64,000 bases of DNA from Bradyrhizobium sp. SSBR45G. Lineage in GTDB: Bacteria; Pseudomonadota; Alphaproteobacteria; Rhizobiales; Xanthobacteraceae. The notes below the pieces were generated by a model. It was not told the DNA's origin and did not search any database. It was given only the letters and a program-made list of their open reading frames with translations. The stretch is from the NCBI RefSeq assembly GCF_030159255.1, contig NZ_BSCT01000003.1, positions 124,001 through 188,000 on the forward strand. Reading direction: 5' to 3'. The position numbers and the translations under genes are program-made. Shown piece by piece: positions 15,619 through 25,218 of the stretch. The first letter of the stretch is position 1. Each line of letters begins with the position of its first letter.

Positions 15619-15996
15619 ATGATCGACCACATCTCCGTCGGCGTGAGCGATCTCGCCCGCAGTGCGCGCTTCTATGAGCTGGCCCTGGCGCCGCTCGGCC
15701 TCACCAAGCTGATCGAACGGCCCGCCAATGTCGGCTTCGGCAAGGCCTATCCGGAGTTCTGGATCAACCTGCGGCCTGCCATGGCGCGTGTGCCCACGGA
15801 CACCGGCTCGCATCTCTGCTTTCGCGCGAAGAGCACGGCGGAGGTCGATGCATTCCACGCGTCCGCGCTGGAGGCGGGCGGGGTGTCGGATGGTGCGCCT
15901 GGGCTGCGGCCGCATGATCGCGTGCGCTATTATGCGGCCTTCGTGCTCGATCCGGATGGCAACCGGATCGAAGCAGTCACATTTCCCGCCGAGTAG
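15619..15996 (+). CDS. VOC/glyoxalase-fold protein
   Basis: A 125-residue protein of the vicinal oxygen chelate superfamily, made of two beta-alpha-beta-beta-beta modules. It opens IDHISVGVSDLARSARFYELALAPLGL and ends YYAAFVLDPDGNRIEAVTF, the two classical VOC half signatures. His4 at the start, a His in GSHLCF and Glu in RIEAV are the likely metal ligands. Members include lyases, dioxygenases and resistance proteins, and the substrate cannot be read from sequence. The ATG at 15619 follows AGAGCAGGGGGC. It is convergent with the LOG gene, 3 bases apart. Confidence 0.8.
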   Translation: MIDHISVGVSDLARSARFYELALAPLGLTKLIERPANVGFGKAYPEFWINLRPAMARVPTDTGSHLCFRAKSTAEVDAFHASALEAGGVSDGAPGLRPHDRVRYYAAFVLDPDGNRIEAVTFPAE

Positions 15997-15999
15997 GGA

Positions 16000-16602
16000 T
16001 CAGAGCCGCTTGGCGACGTCAGGCGCCATCTCGGTCTGTTCTCGGGCAATGCCTGCGGCGGCCTCGCGCAGGCGGGGAAGGATGTCCTCGGTGCGGTCGG
16101 CCTTCAGCAGCTCGATCTGGAAGCCGGGGCGGATGAACTCGGTCTCGCGCATGTGGGCGAGCAGCGCGAACAGCGGCTCCCAGAAGCCGTCGATATTGGC
16201 CATCAGCACCGGCTTGGCATGGCGCCCGAGCTGCTTCCAGGTCAATTGCTCGACCAGCTCCTCGAGGGTGCCGATGCCGCCGGGCAGGGCGACGAACGCA
16301 TCGGAATGCTCGAACATCAGCCGCTTGCGCTCGTGCATGTCGGGCGTGACGATGAGATCCTTCAGCGGCATCATGACTTCCTTCTTCACCAGGAAATCCG
16401 GAATGATGCCGGTGACGTCGCCGCCATGGTCGAGCACGGCCTTGGCGACCGCGCCCATCATGCCGATGGAGCCGCCGCCATAGACGAGCCTGACGCCATT
16501 CTCGGCGAGCGCCTTGCCGAGTGCTTTCGCCGATTCGATGAAGCTGGGATTGGTGCCGGGGCCGGAGCCGCAATAGACACAGACGGTGCGGATTTCAGTC
16601 AT
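16000..16602 (-). CDS. LOG-family cytokinin riboside 5'-monophosphate phosphoribohydrolase
   Basis: A 200-residue Rossmann-type protein of the LOG (Lonely Guy, TIGR00730) family. The opening TVCVYCGSGPGTNPSF is followed by LVYGGGSIGMMGAVA. The catalytic signatures are ERK at residues 91-93 and PGGIGTLEE at 107-115. These enzymes remove ribose 5-phosphate from cytokinin nucleotides to give the free-base hormone; many bacterial members also hydrolyse AMP or have a house-keeping purine role. The ATG at 16602 gives the conserved start, and seven residues further upstream (MQCHIHP) are not conserved. In a plant-associated lineage a hormone role is possible but unproven. It is divergent from the ABC exporter. 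Confidence 0.88.
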   Translation of the reverse strand: MTEIRTVCVYCGSGPGTNPSFIESAKALGKALAENGVRLVYGGGSIGMMGAVAKAVLDHGGDVTGIIPDFLVKKEVMMPLKDLIVTPDMHERKRLMFEHSDAFVALPGGIGTLEELVEQLTWKQLGRHAKPVLMANIDGFWEPLFALLAHMRETEFIRPGFQIELLKADRTEDILPRLREAAAGIAREQTEMAPDVAKRL

Positions 16603-16829
16603 GGGATGGATGTGACACTGCAACTGAAAGGCGTCAAGACGAAGGCGGGTGAGGTGGTTCGCGGGGTATTACGGGGCGTTCAAACGATCTGAATCAAGTT
16701 ATGCAATTACTGCGCCGCCGCAACGGAATCCGTTGACGCGCGGGTGCATATGACTGTCGAACACTCTATATGAGGCGCGTCGTACCCGCCTCACATGATG
16801 CCAGGCCCCCAACGGTTCCCGATCGCTTG

Positions 16830-18773
16830 ATGCCTCCCGATTCATCCCCTCATCACGGTGCCGCCCCGCCGCCTTCGTCCCTGGAGCAGGGAACGCTGGC
16901 CGGCACGCTGCGGCATCTGTGGCCCTTCATCTGGCCGAGCGACCGCGCCGATCTCAAGATGCGCGTGCTGTGGTCGGTGGTGCTGCTGCTCGCGGCCAAG
17001 GTCGCGACCCTCATCCTGCCGTTCACCTTCAAATGGACGACCGACGCGCTGACCGGTGCCAATACCGCGCCGATCAAACCCGACGATTGGGCGTTCTGGC
17101 TGGTGGCCTCGCCGATCGTGATGACCGCGAGCTATGGCGCCATGCGCGTCCTCATGGCAGTCCTGACGCAATGGCGCGACGGTATTTTCGCGCGCGTCGC
17201 CATGCATGCGGTGCGCAAGCTCGCGACCATCACCTTCGTCCACATGCACGAATTGTCGCTGCGCTTCCATCTCGAGCGCAAGACCGGCGGCCTGACCCGC
17301 GTGCTCGAGCGCGGCCGCAACGCGATCGAGACCATCGTGCGCATGGTGATCCTGCAGCTGATCCCGACCATCGTCGAGGTGTCGCTGCTGACGGCGGTGC
17401 TGCTGTGGCAGTTCGACTGGCGCTACGTGCTGGTCACGCTGACCATGGTCGCAGCCTATCTCTATTACACCTACATCGCGACCGAGTGGCGCATCGAGAT
17501 CCGGCGCCGCATGAACGATTCCGACACCGACGCCAACACCAAGGCGATCGACTCGCTGCTCAATTACGAGACGGTGAAGTATTTCGGCGCCGAGGCGCGC
17601 GAGGCCGAACGCTACGACCGCTCGATGGAGCGCTATGAGCGCGCCAGCGTGAAGACCTACACCTCGCTCGCGGTGCTGAACGCCGGCCAGGCGGTGATCT
17701 TCACGATCGGGCTGACGGCTGCGATGTTGATGTGCGCCCAAGGCGTGCGCGAGGGCCGCAACACGGTTGGCGACTTCGTCATGATCAACAGCATGATGAT
17801 CCAGCTCTATCAGCCGCTGAACTTCATGGGCATGGTCTATCGCGAGATCAAGCAGGCGATCATCGACATCGAGACGATGTTCGGCGTCCTCAAGCGCGAT
17901 GCGGAAGTGAAGGATGCGCCGGGAGCGACGCCGCTGGTGGTGACGTCGGGCAATGTCCGCTTCGAGGACGTCCGCTTCGCCTATGAGCCGGAACGGCCGA
18001 TCCTGCAGGGGCTGAGCTTCGAGGTGCCGGCCGGCAAGACGGTCGCGATCGTCGGTCCTTCGGGCGCCGGCAAGTCGACCATCTCGCGGCTGCTGTTCCG
18101 GCTCTACGACGTCTCCGGTGGCCGCATCCTGATCGACGGTCAGGACATCCGCGACGTCACCCAGGTGTCGCTGCGCGCCCAGATCGGCATGGTGCCGCAG
18201 GACACGGTGCTGTTCAACGACACCATCCGCTACAACATCCGCTATGGCCGCTGGGAGGCCGACGACGCCGAGGTCGAGGAGGCCGCGCGTCTCGCCCAGA
18301 TCGACGGCCTGATCCGGATGGCGCCGAAGGGCTATGAGACCCAGGTCGGCGAGCGCGGCCTCAAGCTGTCGGGCGGCGAGAAGCAGCGCGTCGCCATCGC
18401 CCGCACCATCCTCAAGGGACCGCCGATCCTGGTGCTCGACGAGGCCACCTCGGCGCTGGACAGCCATACCGAGCACGAGATCCAGGACGCGCTCGAGGGC
18501 GTCTCGCGCAACCGCACCTCGCTGGTGATCGCGCACCGGCTCTCGACCATCGTGGCGGCGGACGAGATCATCGTGCTCGACCGAGGCCGGATCGCGGAGC
18601 GGGGCACCCATGCCGACCTGCTGGCCGAAGGCGGGCTCTATGCCGGCATGTGGAACCGGCAGCGCGAGGCCGAGGCCGCACGCGAAAAGCTCGCCCAGAT
18701 CGGCGACGACGCGGCTGCGCCGAACCGCAATCCGCCCGTCGCGACCGATCCGGTGGCCACCGCGGCGGAATGA
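16830..18773 (+). CDS. Atm1/HMT1-type ABC exporter (fused permease-ATPase)
   Basis: A 647-residue half-transporter: a six-helix membrane domain (residues about 35-330) fused to an ATPase. The ATPase shows Walker A GPSGAGKST, signature LSGGEKQRVAIARTIL, Walker B ILVLDEATSALDS and the H-loop IAHRLSTI. The TM region holds TGGLTRVLERGRNAIETI and NYETVKYFGAEAREAERY, typical of the ABCB7/Atm1 subfamily, which in bacteria exports glutathione-linked metals or sulfur compounds. Gene length matches. The start is uncertain: ATG 16830 is used because it gives a 22-residue Pro-rich lead as in relatives, but an in-frame ATG at 16770 is possible. Psd and pssA follow with gaps of 120 and 98 bases. Confidence 0.88.
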   Translation: MPPDSSPHHGAAPPPSSLEQGTLAGTLRHLWPFIWPSDRADLKMRVLWSVVLLLAAKVATLILPFTFKWTTDALTGANTAPIKPDDWAFWLVASPIVMTASYGAMRVLMAVLTQWRDGIFARVAMHAVRKLATITFVHMHELSLRFHLERKTGGLTRVLERGRNAIETIVRMVILQLIPTIVEVSLLTAVLLWQFDWRYVLVTLTMVAAYLYYTYIATEWRIEIRRRMNDSDTDANTKAIDSLLNYETVKYFGAEAREAERYDRSMERYERASVKTYTSLAVLNAGQAVIFTIGLTAAMLMCAQGVREGRNTVGDFVMINSMMIQLYQPLNFMGMVYREIKQAIIDIETMFGVLKRDAEVKDAPGATPLVVTSGNVRFEDVRFAYEPERPILQGLSFEVPAGKTVAIVGPSGAGKSTISRLLFRLYDVSGGRILIDGQDIRDVTQVSLRAQIGMVPQDTVLFNDTIRYNIRYGRWEADDAEVEEAARLAQIDGLIRMAPKGYETQVGERGLKLSGGEKQRVAIARTILKGPPILVLDEATSALDSHTEHEIQDALEGVSRNRTSLVIAHRLSTIVAADEIIVLDRGRIAERGTHADLLAEGGLYAGMWNRQREAEAAREKLAQIGDDAAAPNRNPPVATDPVATAAE

Positions 18774-18893
18774 GCCCATCGAACCGCCGCGATCCGGGTT
18801 TAAGGAATCATTTTGACCTTCGCCGCGCAGCGACCTAGTCAAGGCGGCGGTCCGCTCTGAGGTCAGAGGGACGACATCTCAACGAAGCAGGCC

Positions 18894-19592
18894 ATGTCGA
18901 TCAGCAATTCCATCCGCGCCCAGATCCCGCCGATCCACCCGGAAGGCTATCCGTTCATCGGGGGCTTCGCCCTGGCCAGCCTGCTCCTGTTCTGGTTGTT
19001 CACGCCGCTTGGCTGGATCGGAACCTTGCTCACCGTCTGGTGCGCGCTGTTCTTCCGCGATCCGATCCGGGTGACGCCGCAGCGCGAGGGGCTGGTGGTG
19101 GCGCCGGCCGACGGACGCGTTTCAATGATCACGCGGGCGCTGCCGCCGGCCGAGCTCGGCCTCGGTGACCGCCCGCTGCTGCGCGTCTCGATCTTCATGA
19201 GCGTGTTCAACGTGCATGTGAACCGCAGCCCGGTGGCCGGCAGGATCGAGAAGATCTCCTACCGTCCGGGCGCCTTCATCAATGCCGAGCTCGACAAGGC
19301 GAGCGAGGACAATGAGCGCAACTCACTCGCGATCTCGACGCCGCATGGCAAGATTGGCGTGGTCCAGATCGCCGGCCTCGTCGCCCGCCGGATCGTGTCG
19401 TTCGTGCGCGAGGGCCAGACCATCGGCGCCGGGGAGCGCTTCGGCCTGATCCGGTTCGGCTCGCGGCTCGACGTCTATCTGCCTGACGGCACGGAGGTTC
19501 TGGTCTCGGAGGGGCAGACGGCCATCGCCGGCGAAACCATCCTGGCCGATTTCGACGTCGCCGTGCCCGGCCTGACCTTCCGAAGCCAGTGA
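18894..19592 (+). CDS. psd: Phosphatidylserine decarboxylase (short type)
   Basis: A 232-residue pyruvoyl-dependent membrane enzyme that decarboxylates phosphatidylserine to phosphatidylethanolamine. It is the short alphaproteobacterial/archaeal form. The N-terminus ([31 protein letters not shown]) contains two membrane helices, then FRDPIRVTP and [27 protein letters not shown] is a signature. Autocatalytic cleavage between Gly189 and Ser190 in RFGSRLDV would form the pyruvoyl group. It lies directly upstream of pssA, which makes its substrate, an arrangement typical of rhizobia. Confidence 0.95.
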   Translation: MSISNSIRAQIPPIHPEGYPFIGGFALASLLLFWLFTPLGWIGTLLTVWCALFFRDPIRVTPQREGLVVAPADGRVSMITRALPPAELGLGDRPLLRVSIFMSVFNVHVNRSPVAGRIEKISYRPGAFINAELDKASEDNERNSLAISTPHGKIGVVQIAGLVARRIVSFVREGQTIGAGERFGLIRFGSRLDVYLPDGTEVLVSEGQTAIAGETILADFDVAVPGLTFRSQ

Positions 19593-19690
19593 ACCGCAGC
19601 CGGCCGATGACGACTCATTAATCGGTCCTTGAATTGATCCTTGGGCCGTCTTCGGCACAAGGGTCCGGCAAAACCACACGTGGTGTGATC

Positions 19691-20584
19691 ATGAGCTTCG
19701 ATCCGAACTCTCCCGAACTGCGCCGTCGCCGTTTTCGCCCGATCCCGGTGCGGCTGCTGGTGCCGAACATGATCACTTTGCTGGCGATCTGCGCCGGCCT
19801 GACCGCGATCCGGCTGTCGACCGAGGGGCGGATGGAGCTCGCGGTCGGCGCCATCGTCTTCGCCGCCTTCCTCGACGGCATCGACGGCCGCATCGCCCGC
19901 ATGATCAAGGGGCAGTCGAAATTCGGCGCCGAGCTCGACAGTCTGGCCGATTTCGTCAATTTTGGCGTTGCACCGGGCCTGATCCTGTATTTCTGGCAGC
20001 TCCAGGAGCTGCGCGACGGCGGCTGGATCGCCGCCATGATGTACGCCATCTCCGGCGGCCTGCGGCTGGCGCGCTTCAATGCCAGCATCGACGATCCCAA
20101 CAAGCCGCCCTTCGCGGCCAATTTCTTCACAGGCGTGCCGGCCCCGCTCGGCGCCATCACGGTGCTGCTGCCGGTCTATCTGTCGTTCCTCGGCCTGCCG
20201 AAGCTGCCGGCGCTGGTGACCGCGTTCTACACGCTGCTGATCGCCTTCCTGATGGTGTCCCGGCTGCCGGTGTTCTCCGGCAAGACGACGCGCATGCGCG
20301 TCTCGCCCGAGCTGGTGCTGCCGGTGTTCGCCTCGGTGGTGTTCTTCGTGGCGCTGCTGGTGGTCTATCCCTGGCAGATCCTGTCGGCCGCATCGATCCT
20401 GTACATCCTCAGCCTGCCGTTCGGCTGGCGCCTGTATCGCCAGCAGGCTGCGCGGCACGCGGCGGCGCTCGAGGCTGCGGCTGCCGCGCCGCAATCGCCG
20501 TCATCCCCCTCCGCGACCGCGTTCGTTCCCGCGGGTGCGCCTGCGGCCGAGCAGGAGCAGCGGCCGCCGGAACGGCTGCACTGA
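19691..20584 (+). CDS. pssA: CDP-diacylglycerol-serine O-phosphatidyltransferase
   Basis: A 297-residue integral membrane CDP-alcohol phosphotransferase that makes phosphatidylserine from CDP-diacylglycerol and serine. The family signature DG-x2-AR-x8-G-x3-D-x3-D is seen as DGIDGRIAR (62-70) to GAELDSLAD (79-87). About seven to eight hydrophobic helices follow, including VNFGVAPGLILYFW and LPVFASVVFFVALLVVYPW. The Ala/Pro-rich tail after residue 260 is non-conserved. The ATG at 19691 follows GTGGTGTGATC; an in-frame start at 19634 would add 19 residues without similarity. Together with psd it makes phosphatidylethanolamine. Confidence 0.95.
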   Translation: MSFDPNSPELRRRRFRPIPVRLLVPNMITLLAICAGLTAIRLSTEGRMELAVGAIVFAAFLDGIDGRIARMIKGQSKFGAELDSLADFVNFGVAPGLILYFWQLQELRDGGWIAAMMYAISGGLRLARFNASIDDPNKPPFAANFFTGVPAPLGAITVLLPVYLSFLGLPKLPALVTAFYTLLIAFLMVSRLPVFSGKTTRMRVSPELVLPVFASVVFFVALLVVYPWQILSAASILYILSLPFGWRLYRQQAARHAAALEAAAAAPQSPSSPSATAFVPAGAPAAEQEQRPPERLH

Positions 20585-20693
20585 GCGCAGGGCCCTCCGA
20601 CGCGCCGGCGCTTTGCCGGCTCAGGCGGCCTCAGTTATACCGGATGACCAAGGACGGCCGTGAACGCCGTTCGCAGCATCCGGAGAAACGCCC

Positions 20694-21413
20694 TTGACCA
20701 CATCCGCCGCCGCGCCGCTCGCTCCTTCCGTCCTCGAGGCGCTCGCGCGCTATGACACGCCGACCATCTGCAACGCGATGGAGATCGTGGCGCCGGAGCG
20801 CCGCCTGATCGGCTACACGACCAAGCCGCTGGTCTGCCCGTTCCCCGATCTGCCGCCGATGGTCGGCTATGCACGCACGGCGACGATCCGGTCGGTGGTC
20901 AAGTCCGGGCTGCCCGCCGAGGAGCAGTCCCGGCGGCGCACCGACTACTATGACTATGTCGGCACCGGCCACGGCCCCCGCATCGTGGTGATCCAGGACA
21001 TCGACGGTCCCGATATCGGCTATGGTGCATTCTGGGGCGAGGTGCAGAGCAACGTGCACAAGGCGCTCGGCTGCCTCGGCGTGATCACCGACGGTTCCAT
21101 CCGCGACATCCCGCAATGGGCTGACGGCTTCCAGGCCCTGGCAGGCTCGATCGGGCCATCGCATGCCTGGGTGCATGCCGAGAGCTTCGGAGGTGAGGTC
21201 CGTGTCGCCGGCATGACGGTGCGCTCCGACGATCTGATCCACTCCGATCGCCACGGCGCCATCGTGATCCCCGCCGACATCGCCGCGAAGCTGCCCGAGG
21301 CGGCTGAACTCTGCGCTCGTCGCGAAACACCGATCCTGGAGATCGCGCGTTCGGCGGATTTCTCGCTCGAAAAGCTGAAGGCTGCGCTGAAGCGCTCTGC
21401 CGAGATTCATTGA
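20694..21413 (+). CDS. RraA-like protein (HMG/CHA aldolase family)
   Basis: A 239-residue protein of the RraA-like fold, which includes 4-hydroxy-4-methyl-2-oxoglutarate/oxaloacetate aldolases and regulators of RNase E. Order of motifs: RYDTPTICNAMEI at the start, GYARTATIR, then IQDIDGPDIGYGAFWGEVQSNVHKALGCLGVITDGSIRDI holding the Gly-rich loop and the Asp-x-x-x-Arg-Asp metal and substrate site. SDDLIHSDRHGAIVIP closes the domain. The start is TTG 20694, with CGGAG 9 bases upstream and no suitable ATG nearby. Annotation as a catabolic aldolase is plausible, but neighbours (pssA, sensor kinase) give no pathway. Confidence 0.8.
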   Translation: MTTSAAAPLAPSVLEALARYDTPTICNAMEIVAPERRLIGYTTKPLVCPFPDLPPMVGYARTATIRSVVKSGLPAEEQSRRRTDYYDYVGTGHGPRIVVIQDIDGPDIGYGAFWGEVQSNVHKALGCLGVITDGSIRDIPQWADGFQALAGSIGPSHAWVHAESFGGEVRVAGMTVRSDDLIHSDRHGAIVIPADIAAKLPEAAELCARRETPILEIARSADFSLEKLKAALKRSAEIH

Positions 21414-21675
21414 GTCTCGCTCCGTCACGAAGCCGCGCCGCGACAGCGGTGCGGCTCATCAGCTCGGCTAGTTGCGAGCCGAATGCAGCAGGCGTCGGGC
21501 GCAGACCGTATCCGGATCAATACGGGGATGCTGCAAATAGGGTGACTAATTACCCGCATCGGCGCCCAACTGGCCAAGGGTTAAGCGGTCCTGGCTCGTT
21601 CAGAAGATTTTATCCATCAAGCTTTACCTGATCGCTAGCCTGTCCAGATAGGCATGTCGCTTGAGGGCGAGAGAC

Positions 21676-23871
21676 ATGCGCAGGCTGATATCCAAATCGA
21701 TGCCGTTGTTCGGACGGCTCGACCGGGCCGTCGACAAGATGGTGCGGCTGATCGGGCATTTCGGCAGCGCCGTGATCGGCTTGTCGGCGATCGCGCTGGT
21801 GTGGGCCGGCATCTTCTACACGATCTCCGAGGAGTATGTTCGCACCGAGCAGTCGGCCCTGAAGAACGGTGCCAATCTCGCCCGCGCCTTCGAGGAGCAG
21901 ATCATCCGCTCGATCCGCGCGGCGGATCAGACGCTGCGCTATGTCCGCGACTCCTATGCCAAGGATCCGAACAACTTCGACATGTCGCTGTGGTCGAAGA
22001 ACAGCCAGTTCCTGTCGGACTTCTCGTTTCAGGTGGTCGTGATCGGCAAGGACGGCATCATGCTGTCCAGCAACATCGATCCGAAGATGCGCGGCCTCGA
22101 CCTGCGCGATCGCGAGCATTTCCGGGTGCACGCCGACGGCAAGGAGGATTTCCTTTTCATCAGCAAGCCGATCTTCGGCCGTGTCTCCAACAAATGGTCG
22201 ATCCAGCTGACGCGCCGGATCATCATGCCGGACGGCACGTTCGGCGGCGTCGTCGTGGTGTCGCTCGACCCCGAATATCTCTCGAGCTTCTACAACTCGG
22301 TCGATCTCGGCAAGAACGGCAACGTCACCCTCGTCGGTCTCGATGGCATCGTGCGGGCGCGGGCCTCGGCCAGTCTCGCCGGCGTCGGCTCGTCGCTGGC
22401 CGGCAGTCCGGTGATGACCGCCATTCAGCAGAAGAGCAGCGGCTCCTACACCATCAAGAGCCTGATCGACGGCATTCCGCGCATCTATTCGTTCCAGCGG
22501 GTCAAGGATCAGCCGCTGGTGGTCATCGTCGGTCAGGCCTCCGACGAGATCTTCGCCGCTTTCAAGCTCAACCGCGATCGCGATCTCCTGGTCGGCGCGA
22601 TGCTCACGGTGGTGATCGGCATCATCACCATCCTGATTGCGCGCTATCAGGCCGGCCTTGCCGCGTCGCGTGATGCGGCCGAGGCGGGCACGCGGGCGCG
22701 CTCGGAATTCCTGGCGATGATGAGCCATGAGATCCGCACCCCGATGAATGGCGTCATCGGCCTGGCCGACCTGCTGCTCTCGGCCGATCTCGCACCGGAG
22801 CAGCGCAAGATCGCCACCACGTTGCGGGAGTCGGCGGACTATCTGCTGCAACTGCTCAACGACGTGCTCGACTTCTCCAAGCTCGATGCCGATCGCCTGG
22901 AGATCGAGCATATCGAGTTCGACCTGCATCGCTCGGTGACGGCGACGGCCGAGCTGCTGGTGTCCCGTGCCAAGGAGAAGGGGCTGCAGCTGACGACGTC
23001 GATCGCGCCGGAAGTCCCGAACTACGTGGTCGGCGACCCCGCGCGGCTGCGCCAGGTGCTGTTCAATCTGGTCGGCAACGCGCTCAAGTTCACCGAGGCG
23101 GGCGGCGTCCACATCGATGTCCGCGCAGAGAATCTCGCCGGACCGAACATCACGCTGCTGTTCTCGGTCGCCGACACCGGCGTCGGCATTCCGGCGGAGG
23201 CCGTCGGACGCCTGTTCAAGCAGTTCTCGCAGGTCGACAATTCGATCTCGCGCCGCTTCGGCGGCACCGGGCTCGGCCTTGCGATCTGCAAGCGCCTGGT
23301 CACCTGCATGGGCGGCGACATCAATGTGCAGAGCAAGGTCGGCGAGGGCAGCACCTTCACTTTCTCGATCGAGGTCCAGCCGCAACCGCAGCCCGACGTC
23401 GATCAGGTCAGTGCGCCCGGAGCGTCCCTCGTTCCGGTCGGCGAGCCCACCCCCGAGGAGCGTCCGGCCAGCGTCGAGCCGCTCAAGATCCTCGTCGCGG
23501 AGGACAATCTCACCAATCAGTTTGTGATCAAGAAGCTCCTGGACAAGCTCGGCCACGGCTATGAACTCGTCGAGAACGGCACCCAGGCGGTCGCGGCCGT
23601 GCAGAAGCAGGCCTACGACCTCATCCTGATGGACATGATGATGCCCGAGATGGACGGGCTCACGGCGACGCGCATGATCCGCTCGCTGCCGCCGCCCGCC
23701 CAGGACATCTACATCATCGCTCTGACGGCCAACGCCACCAGCCAGGATCATCTGGCGTGCACGGATGCCGGCATGAACGACTTCGTGACCAAGCCGGTCA
23801 CACGTGATCGACTGAACGCCGCCCTGCTTCGTGCCGCGGCTGCCACACAGAAGGAAAGGCTCGTCGCATGA
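21676..23871 (+). CDS. Membrane-bound hybrid sensor histidine kinase
   Basis: A 731-residue sensor. Two transmembrane helices (about 32-50 and 305-323) enclose an approximately 250-residue periplasmic dCache-like double PAS domain, with [36 protein letters not shown] and [13 protein letters not shown]. Next comes the H box with His351 in [12 protein letters not shown], the N box [20 protein letters not shown]1 VADTGVGIP and G2 [18 protein letters not shown]-terminal receiver domain follows, with its phospho-Asp in [13 protein letters not shown]. This makes a phosphorelay kinase that needs an Hpt protein, which is encoded next (4-base overlap). The ATG at 21676 has GAGGGCGAGAG upstream; an in-frame TTG at 21661 is weaker. 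The ligand is unknown. Confidence 0.92.
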   Translation: MRRLISKSMPLFGRLDRAVDKMVRLIGHFGSAVIGLSAIALVWAGIFYTISEEYVRTEQSALKNGANLARAFEEQIIRSIRAADQTLRYVRDSYAKDPNNFDMSLWSKNSQFLSDFSFQVVVIGKDGIMLSSNIDPKMRGLDLRDREHFRVHADGKEDFLFISKPIFGRVSNKWSIQLTRRIIMPDGTFGGVVVVSLDPEYLSSFYNSVDLGKNGNVTLVGLDGIVRARASASLAGVGSSLAGSPVMTAIQQKSSGSYTIKSLIDGIPRIYSFQRVKDQPLVVIVGQASDEIFAAFKLNRDRDLLVGAMLTVVIGIITILIARYQAGLAASRDAAEAGTRARSEFLAMMSHEIRTPMNGVIGLADLLLSADLAPEQRKIATTLRESADYLLQLLNDVLDFSKLDADRLEIEHIEFDLHRSVTATAELLVSRAKEKGLQLTTSIAPEVPNYVVGDPARLRQVLFNLVGNALKFTEAGGVHIDVRAENLAGPNITLLFSVADTGVGIPAEAVGRLFKQFSQVDNSISRRFGGTGLGLAICKRLVTCMGGDINVQSKVGEGSTFTFSIEVQPQPQPDVDQVSAPGASLVPVGEPTPEERPASVEPLKILVAEDNLTNQFVIKKLLDKLGHGYELVENGTQAVAAVQKQAYDLILMDMMMPEMDGLTATRMIRSLPPPAQDIYIIALTANATSQDHLACTDAGMNDFVTKPVTRDRLNAALLRAAAATQKERLVA

Positions 23872-24230
23872 CCGACCTGGTGCAATTCGATGAATCCGTC
23901 TACCAGATCCTGATCTCCGAACTCGGCGAGGAGGATGCGCTGGAGGTGCTGCGGACGTTCCTGGACGATACGTCCAGCAAGTTCAAGCAGCTCCCGGCCA
24001 AGTTCGAGAACCGGTTGGAGATGAAGCGCGAGGCGCATTCCATGAAGAGCTCGTCGGCGACGTTCGGTTTCGCGGCGCTGTCACGGCTGTCTCGCGAGCT
24101 CGAGCTCGGCTCGGCGACGATGGAGCCGGCGCAGATGCTGGAGATGGTCCACAAGATGGAGACATCGTTCGAGCAGGCGCTGCTGTTCGCGGAGGCGAAC
24201 CTGCTGAAGCGCGGCGCGGCGGCGGCCTGA
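23868..24230 (+). CDS. Hpt domain phosphotransfer protein
   Basis: A 120-residue all-helical histidine phosphotransfer protein. The phospho-acceptor is His57 in [19 protein letters not shown], a clear Hpt signature (normally AHxLKGxSxxxG; here [10 protein letters not shown]). It should receive the phosphate from the receiver domain of the sensor kinase next door and pass it to an unlinked response regulator. The start overlaps the kinase stop (ATGA, 23868-23871), so the two are made together. No response regulator gene is nearby; motA follows 180 bases downstream. Confidence 0.88.
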   Translation: MTDLVQFDESVYQILISELGEEDALEVLRTFLDDTSSKFKQLPAKFENRLEMKREAHSMKSSSATFGFAALSRLSRELELGSATMEPAQMLEMVHKMETSFEQALLFAEANLLKRGAAAA

Positions 24231-24410
24231 GCGTGATCGTTCCGCGCACCGCCGGATGCTCTGACGACAGTTCGTTTACCTCTCATTATCCCTACCAAAT
24301 TCGGTAACTCGTCCTTAATGGCGCGCATCTAATCTCGATTGCGCGTGGGGCAGGGCCGTCGCGCCCGTCCAGGATGGCCGGTAGTTCGCGTATGCGGGTG
24401 GAGTAAGTTC

Positions 24411-25184
24411 ATGGATATCATGACGACTGTGGGGCTGGTCGCCGGCTTCATCGTTATCGCGACGATGATGTTGCTCGGCGGCGACGTCGAGATGTTCATC
24501 AGCGAGCACGCCATGATCATCATCTTCGGCGGCTCGATCGCGGCCACCATGATCCGCTTTCCGCTCGGCGCGATGCTGCACGGCCTGCCGCTCGGCGCCA
24601 AATTCGCCTTCACGATGAGCCGGCTGTCGGCGCGTGACCTGGTCGACGAGCTCGCCCGCATCGCCGAGATCGCCCGCAAGCAGGGGCCGGTCGGTCTGGA
24701 AAAGGTCGAGACGGACGAACCGTTTCTCGCCAAGGGCATCCGCTACGTCGCCGACGGCTACGACCTGGAGTTCATTCGCGACAATCTCGAGCGCGACCGC
24801 GACAATTTCCTGATGCATCTCGATGAGGGCAGCAAGATCTACCGGGCCATCGGCGACTGCGCGCCGGCCTTCGGCATGATCGGCACCCTGATCGGCATGG
24901 TGCAGATGTTCGCCAACATGACCGACCCGTCCAAGCTCGGCCCGTTCATGGCGACCGCGCTGCTCGCGACGCTGTACGGCGCGCTGGTCGCCAACCTGTT
25001 CTGTCTTCCGATCGCCGACAAGCTGCACGGCAAGCTGCTCGACGAGGAGACCAATCGGACCCTGATCATCGACGGCATCCTGATGATCCGCGACTCCAAG
25101 AGCCCGGCGCTGGTCCGGGAGATGCTGCTGGCCTACCTGCCGGAGAAACATCGCCACGCCGAAGGGGAACCGGTGCCGGCGTAA
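24411..25184 (+). CDS. motA: MotA-type flagellar stator protein
   Basis: A 257-residue MotA/PomA-like protein. Four membrane helices: two near the N-terminus (TTVGLVAGFIVIATMML and AMIIIFGGSIAATMI), then a large cytoplasmic loop with charged residues (GYDLEFIRDNLERDRDN), then two C-terminal helices. The first C-terminal helix is FGMIGTLIGMVQMFANMTDP, the second TALLATLYGALVANLFCLPIADKL, with the conserved Pro in the loop between. Length and spacing match sodium-type PomA more than E. coli MotA. It couples ion flow to rotor torque with MotB, encoded next. The ATG at 24411 gives the conserved start; upstream in-frame residues are not similar. Confidence 0.85.
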   Translation: MDIMTTVGLVAGFIVIATMMLLGGDVEMFISEHAMIIIFGGSIAATMIRFPLGAMLHGLPLGAKFAFTMSRLSARDLVDELARIAEIARKQGPVGLEKVETDEPFLAKGIRYVADGYDLEFIRDNLERDRDNFLMHLDEGSKIYRAIGDCAPAFGMIGTLIGMVQMFANMTDPSKLGPFMATALLATLYGALVANLFCLPIADKLHGKLLDEETNRTLIIDGILMIRDSKSPALVREMLLAYLPEKHRHAEGEPVPA

Positions 25185-25218
25185 GCCGGTGTCGGGGGGC
25201 GTGCACCGGAGCTAGGGG

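Noticed and set aside
16842..18842. Long minus-strand reading frame (about 666 codons) opposite the ABC exporter
   Set aside because: It is a mirror of a clear ABC transporter; the residues are His/Arg/Asp/Gln-rich with no domain, as expected from antisense of GC-rich coding DNA.
21610..23751. 713-codon minus-strand frame opposite the sensor kinase
   Set aside because: The plus strand has a complete kinase with all motifs; the antisense product is low-complexity and has no domain.
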